Source: Gammaproteobacteria bacterium
GTDB taxonomy: Bacteria > Pseudomonadota > Gammaproteobacteria > Arenicellales > UBA868
DNA length: 45,243 nt
Reading direction: 5' to 3'
Assembly (NCBI GenBank): GCA_022450155.1
Contig: JAKUQR010000023.1
Coordinates: 1 to 45,243, forward strand
Part shown: piece by piece, positions 16,405 to 25,581 of the stretch
Position numbering within the stretch: the first letter of the stretch is position 1
Layout of the letters: the number at the start of each line of letters is the position of its first letter
Program-made: the position numbers and the translations under genes
Notes under the pieces: model-generated
Database searches by the model: none
Told to the model about the DNA's origin: nothing
What the model saw: the letters and a program-made list of their open reading frames with translations, nothing else

Positions 16405-16623
16405 TCAGCGGGCACGGTAGGTTATTCGACCTTTGGATAGATCATAAGGGGTGAGCTGGACAGTAACACGGTCCCCACGCAGGATTCGAATATAGTTTTT
16501 TCGCATTTTCCCGGAAATGTGGGCATGAACAACGTGCCCATTATCTAGTTCAACCCGAAACTGGGTGTTTGGCAGGGTTTCGAGCACCTTGCCTTCCATT
16601 TCAATATGTTCTTCTTTTGCCAC
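16405..16623 (-). CDS. infA: translation initiation factor IF-1
   Basis: The 72-residue OB-fold protein is nearly identical to the family pattern: [38 protein letters not shown] and [16 protein letters not shown]. The start must be the GTG at 16623, which gives exactly 72 residues and follows TAGGAGGAG; upstream ATG codons in the same frame would add residues unlike any IF-1, and the next in-frame ATG is inside the fold. IF-1 acts in the A site of the 30S subunit. It stands alone between the desaturase and GST genes. Confidence 0.97.
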   Translation of the reverse strand: MAKEEHIEMEGKVLETLPNTQFRVELDNGHVVHAHISGKMRKNYIRILRGDRVTVQLTPYDLSKGRITYRAR

Positions 16624-16794
16624 TCGTAAGATTGCTCCTCCTACCGCACACATGTTTCCGGAGGAGAGTATAACGGACGAGTTCGTCTTCATCCACATTG
16701 TGCCGTATCGAGAAGATGACGGTCGATGATGAGTTGTGTCAAAGTGTGCCTTTGCGTACACAAATGTTTCACTTGATTTACGGGTGGGGATTAA

Positions 16795-17520
16795 ATGATT
16801 GATCTTTATTACTGGCCAACGCCTAATGGACTGAAGATAACTGTTCTGCTGCAGGAAATTGGACTGGAGTATCGATTGTTTCCAATCAACATTGGTAAGG
16901 GAGATCAGTTTGACCCGGAATTTTTATCTGTATCACCAAACAACCGTATACCTGCCATCGTTGATCATGAACCTGAAGGTGGTGGAGATTCGATCTCAGT
17001 GTTTGAATCTGGTGCGATCCTGTTGTACCTAGCGGAGAAATGCGGGCAGTTTCTGCCGGCAGACAAGCGATTGCGGGTACAGACTATTGAATGGTTAATG
17101 TGGCAGATGGGCGGTCTTGGGCCTATGCTCGGGCAGAACCACCACTTTAACCGGTATACCCCTGAAGACGTACCTTACGCGATAAAACGCTACAGTGACG
17201 AAACACTGAGGCTCTATGCAGTGCTGAACCGTCGACTGATCGATCGGGATTACATCGCCGGTTCATACTCTATTGCGGATATAGCAGTTTATCCGTGGGT
17301 GAATCGTTACGAGTGGCACAAAACTGATATTGATCGCTTTCCGGAAGTGAAACGTTGGTATCAAACCATCGGTAGACGACCTGGTGTTGTTCGTGCCTAT
17401 GATGAAGCAAAAACGATTAACCCTGGTAATGTCGCCTCCGACGAGTCACGTAAAGTACTTTTTGGACAAACAGATATAACGATACGGCAGGCTTATGCTG
17501 AAGTTAAAGGATCAGAGTGA
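16795..17520 (+). CDS. glutathione S-transferase family protein (YfcG/Ure2-like)
   Basis: The 241-residue protein has a thioredoxin-like N-terminal domain ([20 protein letters not shown], then the cis-proline NNRIPAIVD and the glutathione-binding [13 protein letters not shown]) and an all-helical C-terminal domain with [13 protein letters not shown]. The WPTPNGLK start matches the YfcG/nu group, members of which reduce disulfides or peroxides with glutathione. A C-terminal tail of about 30 residues is a little longer than usual. It is probably a single-gene unit; infA is divergent. Confidence 0.9.
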   Translation: MIDLYYWPTPNGLKITVLLQEIGLEYRLFPINIGKGDQFDPEFLSVSPNNRIPAIVDHEPEGGGDSISVFESGAILLYLAEKCGQFLPADKRLRVQTIEWLMWQMGGLGPMLGQNHHFNRYTPEDVPYAIKRYSDETLRLYAVLNRRLIDRDYIAGSYSIADIAVYPWVNRYEWHKTDIDRFPEVKRWYQTIGRRPGVVRAYDEAKTINPGNVASDESRKVLFGQTDITIRQAYAEVKGSE

Positions 17521-17528
17521 ACTGAAGT

Positions 17529-17874
17529 TTAATCTGGTGGCGTATTCGGTAGTGTGACTTGGATGTTGAGGCCAGGGTTGGAGTTGGTAAGCTCTATGTG
17601 AGCTGCATGCAGATCGGCTACTGCTCGTACCAGGCTAAGGCCCAGACCATTGCCAGGTAGGGAACGACTTAGTTCCTGACGGTAGAATCTTTTGAACACT
17701 CGATCCTGATTGCCGGGTCAATTCCAGGGCCACTGTCCGAGACAGAGAAGCACGTCTTGTCGTTTAACTGAGTGCATCGTGCCGAAATGATCCCGCCGAC
17801 GGGCGTGCACTTGATCGCGTTGGCCAACAAATTTGCGAAAGCCTGAAACAACCAGTCAGGGTCGCGAACGATAC
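17529..17874 (-). pseudogene. histidine kinase ATPase-domain remnant
   Basis: Immediately after the dapE stop the minus strand reads the end of a sensor histidine kinase. The first frame gives VRDPDWLFQAFANLLANAIK and SVSDSGPGIDPA, the N and G1 boxes. After a frameshift near 17690 a second frame gives VFKRFYRQELSRSLPGNGLG and LSLVRAVADLH, the F and G2 boxes, and ends in NTPPD with a stop at 17529. The sensor, HAMP and H-box parts are absent, and the fragment begins exactly where dapE ends, which suggests a deletion junction. Confidence 0.8.
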
Positions 17875-19002
17875 TCAGAGCAAAAGATTTTCCAGAAGTT
17901 TCTGGTAAATACTGGCAAGTTTATCCAGATCAGCGACAGCCACCTGCTCATCGATCTGGTGAATGGTCCGGTTCACGGGTCCCAGTTCAATGACTTGTGC
18001 CCCGGTGGTTGCGATGAAGCGACCATCCGAGGTGCCCCCTTCAGTTGACAGTTCAGTCGTGAGGCCAGTGACCGCATAAATTGCTGCAGATACGGCGTCT
18101 ACAAGTTCGCCCGACTGAGTTTGAAAAGGTAAGTTGGGCTTGGACCAGTCGATCTCATAGTTAGTCCATACCTGTTGGCAAAGTGCGTTAACACGCTTTT
18201 TAATGGACTCAACAGTTGACTCTGGTGAATACCGGAAATTGAAGTCTATTTCTGCCTGCCCAGGGATGACATTAGTGGCACCAGTGCCACTGTTCAGGTT
18301 AGAGACCTGAAAGGTCGTGGGCGGAAAGAATTCATTACCCTCATCCCATGTTTGTGTGGCGAGGCGGGTCACAATATCTGCGGCTCGATGAATCGGGTTG
18401 TCCGCCAGATGCGGATAAGCGACATGGCCTTGAACGCCGTGTATGGTCAGTTTCCCCCCAAGTGATCCGCGGCGGCCGTTCTTGATAACATCGCCGGTCT
18501 GTTCCCGGCTGGTTGGCTCACCCACAATACACCAGTCGATAATTTCTTTCCGATTACACAACACCTCGACAACCTTGACTGTGCCATTGACAGCAGGGCC
18601 CTCTTCGTCACTGGTTAGGAGTAGAGCGATCGAGCCTCGATGATCCGGGTGATTGGCTACAAATTGCAGGCAGCCTGTGACCATGGCTGCCAGGCTGCCT
18701 TTCATATCGGCAGCACCCCGACCATGCAGTATGTTGTCCTGGACGACCGCGTCAAAAGGCGGATGATGCCACTTTTCGATTGGTCCTGTGGGAACTACGT
18801 CGGTATGTCCGGCGAACACCAGCAACGGATGAACCTGGCCACGGCGGAGCCATACATTCCGCACCTCACCATAGGTTAGAAAATCAGGCTTGAAGCCTGC
18901 GGGCTGTAGTGCTTCGGCGATCAGATCCTGGCACCCCGCATCCTCAGGTGTAACAGACGCTTGTCGGATCAGAGTCCGGGCAAATTCCAAAGTGGAGGAC
19001 AT
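17875..19002 (-). CDS. dapE: succinyl-diaminopimelate desuccinylase
   Basis: DapE hydrolyses N-succinyl-L,L-diaminopimelate in the lysine and meso-DAP pathway that feeds peptidoglycan. The 375-residue M20 metallopeptidase has the zinc ligands in [12 protein letters not shown] (His66, Asp68), [21 protein letters not shown], the GEPTS motif and the C-terminal HQIDE. The lid domain with [23 protein letters not shown] matches DapE rather than ArgE. It ends directly before a histidine-kinase scrap, but its own C-terminus ([10 protein letters not shown]) looks complete. Confidence 0.95.
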   Translation of the reverse strand: MSSTLEFARTLIRQASVTPEDAGCQDLIAEALQPAGFKPDFLTYGEVRNVWLRRGQVHPLLVFAGHTDVVPTGPIEKWHHPPFDAVVQDNILHGRGAADMKGSLAAMVTGCLQFVANHPDHRGSIALLLTSDEEGPAVNGTVKVVEVLCNRKEIIDWCIVGEPTSREQTGDVIKNGRRGSLGGKLTIHGVQGHVAYPHLADNPIHRAADIVTRLATQTWDEGNEFFPPTTFQVSNLNSGTGATNVIPGQAEIDFNFRYSPESTVESIKKRVNALCQQVWTNYEIDWSKPNLPFQTQSGELVDAVSAAIYAVTGLTTELSTEGGTSDGRFIATTGAQVIELGPVNRTIHQIDEQVAVADLDKLASIYQKLLENLLL

Positions 19003-19181
19003 GACGTTTAGAGACTCAAAGGTTACTTTAGCTGCATTTTAAGGGATCATATCCCTCAACGGGTCTGTGGATGGTGGGTACAACGTTGCTGAACAGTCCG
19101 ATCTGCTTGAAAATGGCTGACCCTATACTCCATGTTTCCTGACGACCGAATAATTTCACAAGCTGTTAGTTTTTGAATCAC

Positions 19182-20123
19182 ATGAATGAAACCGAGACAC
19201 TACTGCTACATATTGACTCCGAAAGAGCACCAACGTGGGCAGCAGCACTGAAGAGCGCCTTGTCTGATGTGCCAGTCAGGATCTGGCCCGAACTGGGTGA
19301 TCCCGATCAGATTCGTTATGCGCTGTTGTGGAAACCGCCATCTTGCCTGTTCGATGGTTTGCACAATCTACAGGTGATCTTCTCTGTGGGTGCGGGCATA
19401 GACCATCTACTGAGCTGTACGACACTACCAGCGGGTGTTCCAGTGGTCCGCATGGTTGAGCCTGTGTTGACAGCGGGGATGGTGGAGTATGTCGTCTACA
19501 ACGTAATACGGTTTCATCGGCGCATGCACGAATATGATGTACAGCAGCAAAAAACCCAGTGGCGGGTTTTGCCACAGATCACCGCTGGCGATGTGACAAT
19601 CGGGATAATGGGGTTGGGAGTTCTAGGTGAGGCCGCAGCAGCGGTGCTTACAAAGATGAACTACCGGGTAACTGGGTGGAGTCGATCTCGCAAAAACCTG
19701 CCTGGTGTACGAAGCTACGTTGGTGAGCTTGAGTTATCGGATTTTCTTAGTGATACACAGATTCTGGTTATGCTGCTGCCATTGGATGAGGCGACACGGC
19801 ATATTCTAAACCGTGGGACGCTTGCTCAGTTGCCCAGTGGTGCCTGTGTTATCAATGCCGGACGCGGAGGCCTTATCCGCGAGAAAGATTTGCTCAGTGC
19901 GCTCGATAAGGGGCATATCAGTGGTGCGGCACTTGACGTATTTGAAACCGAGCCATTGCCCAAGCCACACCCGTTCTGGAGGCATCCGAATGTGACTGTT
20001 ACGCCTCATGCGGCCAGTTTGACCAATCCAGCGACTGCGGTTCAGTTCGTGGCCGAAAACATCAGGCGTTACCGGAATGGAATGAGCCTCAAACATGTTG
20101 TTGTGCCGTCTGATTGGCGTTAA
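19182..20123 (+). CDS. glyoxylate/hydroxypyruvate reductase A-type D-2-hydroxyacid dehydrogenase
   Basis: The 313-residue protein is a D-isomer-specific 2-hydroxyacid dehydrogenase closest in pattern to GhrA: short N-terminal domain with SVGAGIDHLL, NAD(P)-binding IGIMGLGVLGEAAA, the WSRSRK stretch favouring NADPH, then LPLDEATRHILN, the catalytic arginine in INAGRGGLIRE, the glutamate in DVFETEPLP and the histidine in TVTPHAAS. It reduces glyoxylate or hydroxypyruvate in relatives; the true substrate here is inferred. The ATG at 19182 was preferred over a TTG nine bases upstream. dapE is divergent. Confidence 0.88.
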   Translation: MNETETLLLHIDSERAPTWAAALKSALSDVPVRIWPELGDPDQIRYALLWKPPSCLFDGLHNLQVIFSVGAGIDHLLSCTTLPAGVPVVRMVEPVLTAGMVEYVVYNVIRFHRRMHEYDVQQQKTQWRVLPQITAGDVTIGIMGLGVLGEAAAAVLTKMNYRVTGWSRSRKNLPGVRSYVGELELSDFLSDTQILVMLLPLDEATRHILNRGTLAQLPSGACVINAGRGGLIREKDLLSALDKGHISGAALDVFETEPLPKPHPFWRHPNVTVTPHAASLTNPATAVQFVAENIRRYRNGMSLKHVVVPSDWR

Positions 20124-20164
20124 AGCCTGTTGTTCTGACGGAAAGAGTCTTCTTAACGGTGTGA

Positions 20165-21361
20165 CTAAAGCGGATCGATCTGCGTTTCGAGAACGATCTT
20201 CCAGCTGTTGTTCTGGCGTTTCCAGTGTTGTTCGAGCGTCTGTGCCGGCCCGGTTGTCGTCTGAATTCTGAAAACCGCTAGCAAGTGATCGGTTTCACCA
20301 GGGTAACTGTAGAGCTCAGGTTGTGGATTGATCACTGAAGAACTGTCGATCAGTTTCTCAGATACGGAAGGAGAAGCCGAACTGGCATAGAATTCCAACA
20401 GTGCCTTTTTGTCTACGCGCTTCCACGCTGCTGTCCAATCAAGCAATTTGCCAAGCGGTTGTTCTCGCATACCGGCTAAATCTCCGAAAGGCATCCATGC
20501 GGGTTTATCGTCAATGATCACACGGGTCTGGCTATGTTTTCCCAGTTGCTTGTACAGTGATTCAAAATCCAGGTTTGACAACGACACACAGCCGTCGGTT
20601 GCCAGTGGTGAACGGTTAATCCAGCCAGGCTCAGTACCGTGCAGCCAAATGCCGTGGCCGCTTCTGGCGCGGGACTTATCAAGACTGTTGGGATAGTTGA
20701 TCGGCAATGCTCCATAACCGTAGCGCTCGTGAAGACTCTGGCCGGGTATGTAGCCGGTTGTATGATAGATCCCAATAGGAGTCCGTCGATCGCCTTCCTG
20801 TTCTTTTCCGGCTCCTTGATGACCGATGGATACATAGTAATCTTGCACCGCAACAGGTCTGTCATTGAGGTATTCGAAAAGGTATAACCTCGATGCGGGG
20901 ACATCGATATAAATCAGCTGATGGCCCGGATGACCTGCATACAGCAACCGGGCGGGCACTTGCCCTTCGCGATTTGGTCCCTGACTGTGGACGTAATCCC
21001 AGCGATTCTTTAGCTGTTCTCGGAGCTTGGCGATGATAGCCAGATCTTTTGCAGGCGCGTAATCGTCTATCTGTTTGGACAGACCCGCCTGTGCTGCGAG
21101 AACGTCAGCATGAACAAGACGCCCCAATCGGCTTTGCGGATACTTCTGGGTGAGCGTCGACAGGTGCCGTTGTGCCGCTACATGTTGACCCAATACAAGT
21201 TGACGGACGCTACTGATTAGCTCAGCCTCGTAGGCGCTTGTTGCCGGTTTTGCAGCCGACGCCATGCTTTGAATCAGCAGTGCTCCCATGATGCTGACCG
21301 TAAATATTCCGATCGTGAAACAACACTCACGTAGGCGGTGTTTTATCAAGGTAAAGGGCAC
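20165..21361 (-). CDS. L,D-transpeptidase (YkuD) family protein
   Basis: The 398-residue protein has an N-terminal signal or anchor (TIGIFTVSIMGALLIQSMASA), a helical region to about residue 140, then a YkuD domain at about 145-280. The active site is seen as GHGIWLHGT and, 13 residues later, TDGCVSLSN with the nucleophilic cysteine. Such enzymes crosslink meso-DAP residues or attach lipoprotein to peptidoglycan. A C-terminal domain of about 110 residues, ending WKIVLETQIDPL, looks like an NTF2/SnoaL-like fold and is found in a subset of these enzymes. The start is GTG, two bases after the stop of the TPR gene, so the two are coupled. Confidence 0.88.
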   Translation of the reverse strand: MPFTLIKHRLRECCFTIGIFTVSIMGALLIQSMASAAKPATSAYEAELISSVRQLVLGQHVAAQRHLSTLTQKYPQSRLGRLVHADVLAAQAGLSKQIDDYAPAKDLAIIAKLREQLKNRWDYVHSQGPNREGQVPARLLYAGHPGHQLIYIDVPASRLYLFEYLNDRPVAVQDYYVSIGHQGAGKEQEGDRRTPIGIYHTTGYIPGQSLHERYGYGALPINYPNSLDKSRARSGHGIWLHGTEPGWINRSPLATDGCVSLSNLDFESLYKQLGKHSQTRVIIDDKPAWMPFGDLAGMREQPLGKLLDWTAAWKRVDKKALLEFYASSASPSVSEKLIDSSSVINPQPELYSYPGETDHLLAVFRIQTTTGPAQTLEQHWKRQNNSWKIVLETQIDPL

Positions 21362-21363
21362 CG

Positions 21364-21954
21364 TTAGCGCTTGCGTAGTGTGTCAAGAGGCAACAGATCC
21401 GGTGTCCGGGAATCACCGGAGGACTTATCTGACTCTGTGCCCAGCAAAGCCTTGCGATATGCTGAGATGGCCCGGGCTGCGTAGAGAGTGCTTAGATTCT
21501 GGTACAGCGTTGCATAGACAGGGTCGGTTTGAAGTCCCAGTTGGAAATACTTTGTTGCTTTTTCAGGTTCACCCCCAGCGGCATAGATCAACCCAAGGTT
21601 GTTGTATGCCTCTGGTAGATCAGGTTCAACTTCAAGCAGTTTTTCGTAGACTGTAACAGCCTGATCGTTTTTTCCATCAGTTGTCAGGATGCGGGCTTTC
21701 AGGAACAGAGGTACGGTGGCATTGGGCTGGAGGCCGAGCCATTGATCAACTTTCTCGAGCGCAAGGCTTAGCTCACCGTTCTTAATGAGCAGGTTAATCG
21801 TCCCGACATCGAATGGGTCAGCAGCGTTCGAAGGCGAAAAAGAAATTCCCCAGAGCGCAACTAAGGCTAACATTCTCAAGGTCGGACAACAGTTAAGTGT
21901 GCGTCGAAACAATGAATCAGCCTCTCTACAGGAGTACAAAGGTATGCGCTGCAA
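21364..21954 (-). CDS. exported TPR protein
   Basis: The 196-residue protein has a signal sequence around residues 27-45 (MLALVALWGISFSPSNAAD) after a long basic leader, so the true start may be the internal ATG near 21873. TPR units follow at about 50-165: SLALEKVDQWLGLQPN, AVTVYEKLLEVEPDLPEAYN and ATKYFQLGLQTDPVYATLYQ. The tail is charged. It lies between the Sel1/SH3 gene and the L,D-transpeptidase gene, 22 bases from the former and two from the latter, so a role as an adaptor in wall synthesis is likely but inferred. Confidence 0.8.
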   Translation of the reverse strand: MQRIPLYSCREADSLFRRTLNCCPTLRMLALVALWGISFSPSNAADPFDVGTINLLIKNGELSLALEKVDQWLGLQPNATVPLFLKARILTTDGKNDQAVTVYEKLLEVEPDLPEAYNNLGLIYAAGGEPEKATKYFQLGLQTDPVYATLYQNLSTLYAARAISAYRKALLGTESDKSSGDSRTPDLLPLDTLRKR

Positions 21955-21976
21955 AAACAGGGGTCGAGCGGGTCTG

Positions 21977-23575
21977 TCAACGGGTTGAAAGGGCCTGAGC
22001 AGATGCCCATCGTGCTCGCCAGTCGTCGGAGACGGTCGGCAGGGTCATCACCTGGGCGCTGTCTATCCAGCCCGAGACGGCACCGAAGATACGAAGCCTG
22101 GCCCAGTCGCCTTTGCGTGAGACAACGGTAACTTTTGTGCCGCTATCCAGTACACCAAGTACGTCCGATTCTCCAGTCGTGCTGGGGCGGGATCGGATGC
22201 GTACGCGGTTGCGGTTAATTATTGCAGCAGCACCCCGCTCGTCAATAAACTTGCCCCAGACCCACACGTCGAGTCCATCGGGTGACTGAATCATCTTCCA
22301 GTTTCCCTTGCTGCCGATTATTTTGATCGGCGTATTGGGGTCGAGTAAGGCGATTACAGTGCCACTGGCGTCTGGTCGACTCAGAACATGGGCATTGGGC
22401 TGGGTGACCAGGGCGGCTCGGAAGAGTGCGCTGGTCTGGCTGCTGTCTGAAGAAGGTGAGATATCGATAGCGGTATTTTCAGTCGTTTCACCCGAATTAA
22501 GCCGGGCCGTAGCACTTTGCCACCGATCGAGCCATTTATCGGTAACAGACGGGTGAATCTCGAGTTTCTCTGACAGTATCCATGCACGCATCGTGCGGGG
22601 TGCTGTAACCCTTTTCCAGTCTCCGGAGGTGTTGAGTACACGCACGTACTCACCTTTTTCGAAGTTTCCAATAACGCTCGAACCGCTTTGGGTTGATGGT
22701 CGTGTCCGGGCTCGAACCCCTTCACCGAGAACCCGGGCTGTGTCGCCATTTTGGGCAATCAGTGCGCCGAAAACCCAGACATTGATAGCCACTGGAATTT
22801 TTACTTGGGACCACTTGGCGCGGGTACTGATCACCTTGATCGGTGTGCCGCTGGAAAGTTTTGTGATAGCGCTGGACGATGGTTTGGATAAGTGAACAAC
22901 AGCGCCACGAGTCCCGACCGTTGCCGCATTGAAGCCGGACTTGCTGGCTGGGTTGATTGAATCTGGTGCCGTCGAATCCTGGGCTGTAGTGTTCTTGGAC
23001 AACTCCGTCAGTGTAAGACCGGAGCGTTTGGCTTCCTGTTGGATGATCAAAACGTCTTTGTCAGCGCCCGGGTATTTCTGTGCGGCAGCCAGGTTGATCC
23101 AGTAATATGCTTCTCGTAAATCCCGTCCTGTGCCTTTGCCTGAAAGGTAGCAACGTGCCAGATTATACTGGGCTGCCGCTTCGCCTTTCTTTGCAGATTT
23201 CTTCCACCAGTCCACGGCCCGACCCAGGTTCTGCCGGACGCCTATTCCAAACCAGTGCGCATACCCCATATTGAACATGGCGGTAGGATGCCCGCCTTGC
23301 GCTGCTTTACGGAACCAGGCGATCGTCTGGTTGAGACTTTTTTTGACACCATGCCCTTTGTGATACGCGACACCTAGAAAATATTGAGCCTGAATGTCAC
23401 CTTTTGCAGCGTAGGATCGCCAGATTCGTACGGCGGTCTGGTAGTCGTGATTGTCGTAGGCTTTTACCGCATCCCGGAGTTCGTCACCCATGGCGCCATG
23501 GGGTCCAAGGAGCAAAAACATGATAACCAGAACCGAAAAGATTCTGGCACAGAGTATAGGTTCACAGGTTTTCAC
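21977..23575 (-). CDS. exported Sel1-repeat and SH3-domain protein
   Basis: With the GTG at 23575 the product is 532 residues and opens with a signal peptide (IFSVLVIMFLLLGPHGAMG). Residues about 35-165 carry four Sel1-like repeats, such as AQYFLGVAYHKGHGVKKSLN and AMFNMGYAHWFGIGVRQN. The rest holds four bacterial SH3-like segments, each ending in a W-containing strand (KWSQVKIPVAINVWVFG, DWKRVTAPRTMRAWIL, NWKMIQSPDGLDVWVWG, DWARLRIFGAVSGWI), which usually bind peptidoglycan. The start overlaps the end of the TerC gene by 14 bases. No catalytic motif is visible. Confidence 0.82.
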   Translation of the reverse strand: MKTCEPILCARIFSVLVIMFLLLGPHGAMGDELRDAVKAYDNHDYQTAVRIWRSYAAKGDIQAQYFLGVAYHKGHGVKKSLNQTIAWFRKAAQGGHPTAMFNMGYAHWFGIGVRQNLGRAVDWWKKSAKKGEAAAQYNLARCYLSGKGTGRDLREAYYWINLAAAQKYPGADKDVLIIQQEAKRSGLTLTELSKNTTAQDSTAPDSINPASKSGFNAATVGTRGAVVHLSKPSSSAITKLSSGTPIKVISTRAKWSQVKIPVAINVWVFGALIAQNGDTARVLGEGVRARTRPSTQSGSSVIGNFEKGEYVRVLNTSGDWKRVTAPRTMRAWILSEKLEIHPSVTDKWLDRWQSATARLNSGETTENTAIDISPSSDSSQTSALFRAALVTQPNAHVLSRPDASGTVIALLDPNTPIKIIGSKGNWKMIQSPDGLDVWVWGKFIDERGAAAIINRNRVRIRSRPSTTGESDVLGVLDSGTKVTVVSRKGDWARLRIFGAVSGWIDSAQVMTLPTVSDDWRARWASAQALSTR

Positions 23576-24185
23576 GGGAAAAATAGTGTGTGAAGATCTC
23601 CGGGATCTCGCCCACCTCACTCCAAATCATGGTTATTGCAACATAGAGTATTATCGCAAGCCCGGCATAAGCAATCCACCGCTGTTTCTGCAGAAGTCGC
23701 GCGATTACTGTTGCCGCGCACATCATCAGTGCCACCGACAAGGTAAGGCCGATAATCAGAACGACGGTGTTATCTCGAGCCACGCCGGCGACTGCCAGCA
23801 CGTTGTCCAGTGACATTGACACATCGGCTATGATGATCAGGATAATTGCCTGGCGCACCGACTTGGTCTCGCGCTTCACATTTTGATCATCTACACGCGA
23901 TCCACTGGTCCTAAGATCTTGCCACAAATTCCAGCATACCCAGAGCAGCAGCAAGCCACCGACAAGGAGTAGGCCAGGGAAGTGGAGAAGTTTTACTGTG
24001 ATCAGGGCGAACAGAATGCGGGTGATTGCGGCACCTGCTATTCCGATAAATATGACCCTCTGCCGCGCTGCAGCGGGTACTCCGGCAGCTGCGAGTGCCA
24101 CAACAATAGCGTTGTCACCGGCCAGAACCAGGTCTACCAGTACAACCTGAAATAAAGGCCAGATCTGATCAATAATAGTCTGCAT
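23562..24185 (-). CDS. TerC family integral membrane protein (YjbE-type)
   Basis: The 207-residue protein has about seven membrane segments and the two family signatures with buried acids: VDLVLAGDNAIVVALAA near the start and ADVSMSLDNVLAVAGVA in the middle. The YjbE-type members are linked to manganese export in some bacteria; tellurium resistance is only a historical name. It is the first gene of a minus-strand group with the Sel1/SH3, TPR and L,D-transpeptidase genes. I found no yybP-ykoY riboswitch in the 208 bases upstream, though TATAAT near 24242 on the minus strand could be a -10 element. Confidence 0.88.
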   Translation of the reverse strand: MQTIIDQIWPLFQVVLVDLVLAGDNAIVVALAAAGVPAAARQRVIFIGIAGAAITRILFALITVKLLHFPGLLLVGGLLLLWVCWNLWQDLRTSGSRVDDQNVKRETKSVRQAIILIIIADVSMSLDNVLAVAGVARDNTVVLIIGLTLSVALMMCAATVIARLLQKQRWIAYAGLAIILYVAITMIWSEVGEIPEIFTHYFSRENL

Positions 24186-24393
24186 GCTTACGAATAGATG
24201 GCGACGCTTGAAGTAATTGGAGATTGAATATCGAGATAACCGATTATACTGATCTTCGAGATAGGTCTGGATTACCTCTCAGCACAACACTGTAGTCGTA
24301 GTGATTGAGTTTGCCCGGTCGTCAGTTAAGGTGGCTAGAATACTAAGTGGCACCAGAGTGCCTGTTGCTCCAGCAGAGCAAGATGTGTAATCG

Positions 24394-25581
24394 ATGAAAG
24401 ATATACAAAAGGCCGAATTTCAGTGGATGGATCCGTTGCTGATCCAGGATTTACTCACTGATGATGAGCAGATGATCCAGGATACCGTGGCACGTTATTG
24501 CCAGGATCGACTACAACCTAGAATTCTTGAAGCGAATCGGCGAGAAACGGTAGATCGAGACATTTTTTATGAGATGGGTGGGCTGGGGATGCTCGGATCG
24601 ACCATACAGGGTTACGGCTGTGCTGGACTTAACTATGTCTGTTATGGCCTTATAGCCCGGGAAGTGGAACGCGTTGATTCGGGTTACCGGTCAATGATGA
24701 GTGTTCAGTCCAGCCTGGTCATGCACCCGATAAGCGCCTACGGATCAGATCAACAGAAGGAAAAATATCTTCCCCGTCTGGCTGCAGGAGACTGGGTAGG
24801 GTGCTTCGGGCTTACCGAACCCGACCACGGATCCGATCCTGGCGGCATGAGGACGCGAGCACACCACGTGGACAGCGGCTATCGTCTGGTCGGATCAAAA
24901 ATGTGGATCACGAACTCACCCATCGCAGACGTTTTTATTGTCTGGGCCAAAGACGATGAAGGCGCGATTCGGGGATTCATCCTTGATCGCGATATGGAAG
25001 GGCTGTCTACGCCTGCAATTGAAGGTAAATTTTCCCTGCGCGCATCGAGTACCGGGGAAATTGTGATGGACAATGTCTTCGTGCCCGAAGAAAACATTCT
25101 TCCCGGCGCAAGTGGACTCAGCGGACCATTTGGCTGCCTGAACAGGGCGAGATATGGTATCTCCTGGGGATCAATGGGAGCTGCGGAGTTCTGCTGGCAC
25201 TCAGCACGTAACTATGTACTGGAGCGCGAGCAATTTGGCCGGCCGCTGGCTGCAAATCAGTTGATTCAAAAGAAACTCGCGGACATGCAGACTGATATTG
25301 CTCTCGGGTTAAATGGTGCGCTGCGGGTAGGAAGACTGATTGACGAGGGTCGTATGCTGCCTGACGCAATTTCAATGCTTAAACGGAACAATTGTGGCAA
25401 AGCACTGGACATTGCGCGTGTTGCCCGGGATATGCACGGGGCGAACGGTGTGTCTGATGAATATCATGTCATCCGGCATGTCATGAACCTGGAAGCTGTG
25501 AACACCTATGAAGGTACTCACGATGTTCATGCGCTGATCCTGGGGCGGACGCAAACCGGGATTCAAGCATTTACCGGTTGA
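24394..25581 (+). CDS. gcdH: glutaryl-CoA dehydrogenase
   Basis: GcdH oxidises and decarboxylates glutaryl-CoA to crotonyl-CoA in lysine, tryptophan and glutarate breakdown, passing electrons to ETF. The 395-residue acyl-CoA dehydrogenase shows [56 protein letters not shown], the Arg that binds the glutaryl carboxylate region ([13 protein letters not shown]), and the catalytic glutamate in [16 protein letters not shown]. This set is specific for GcdH. The stop codon is directly followed by the ATG of a CoA-transferase gene, so the two form an operon. Confidence 0.95.
   Translation: MKDIQKAEFQWMDPLLIQDLLTDDEQMIQDTVARYCQDRLQPRILEANRRETVDRDIFYEMGGLGMLGSTIQGYGCAGLNYVCYGLIAREVERVDSGYRSMMSVQSSLVMHPISAYGSDQQKEKYLPRLAAGDWVGCFGLTEPDHGSDPGGMRTRAHHVDSGYRLVGSKMWITNSPIADVFIVWAKDDEGAIRGFILDRDMEGLSTPAIEGKFSLRASSTGEIVMDNVFVPEENILPGASGLSGPFGCLNRARYGISWGSMGAAEFCWHSARNYVLEREQFGRPLAANQLIQKKLADMQTDIALGLNGALRVGRLIDEGRMLPDAISMLKRNNCGKALDIARVARDMHGANGVSDEYHVIRHVMNLEAVNTYEGTHDVHALILGRTQTGIQAFTG

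Noticed and set aside
24186-24393. Possible manganese (yybP-ykoY) riboswitch before the TerC gene
   Set aside because: The conserved GGGGAGTA and matching elements are not present.
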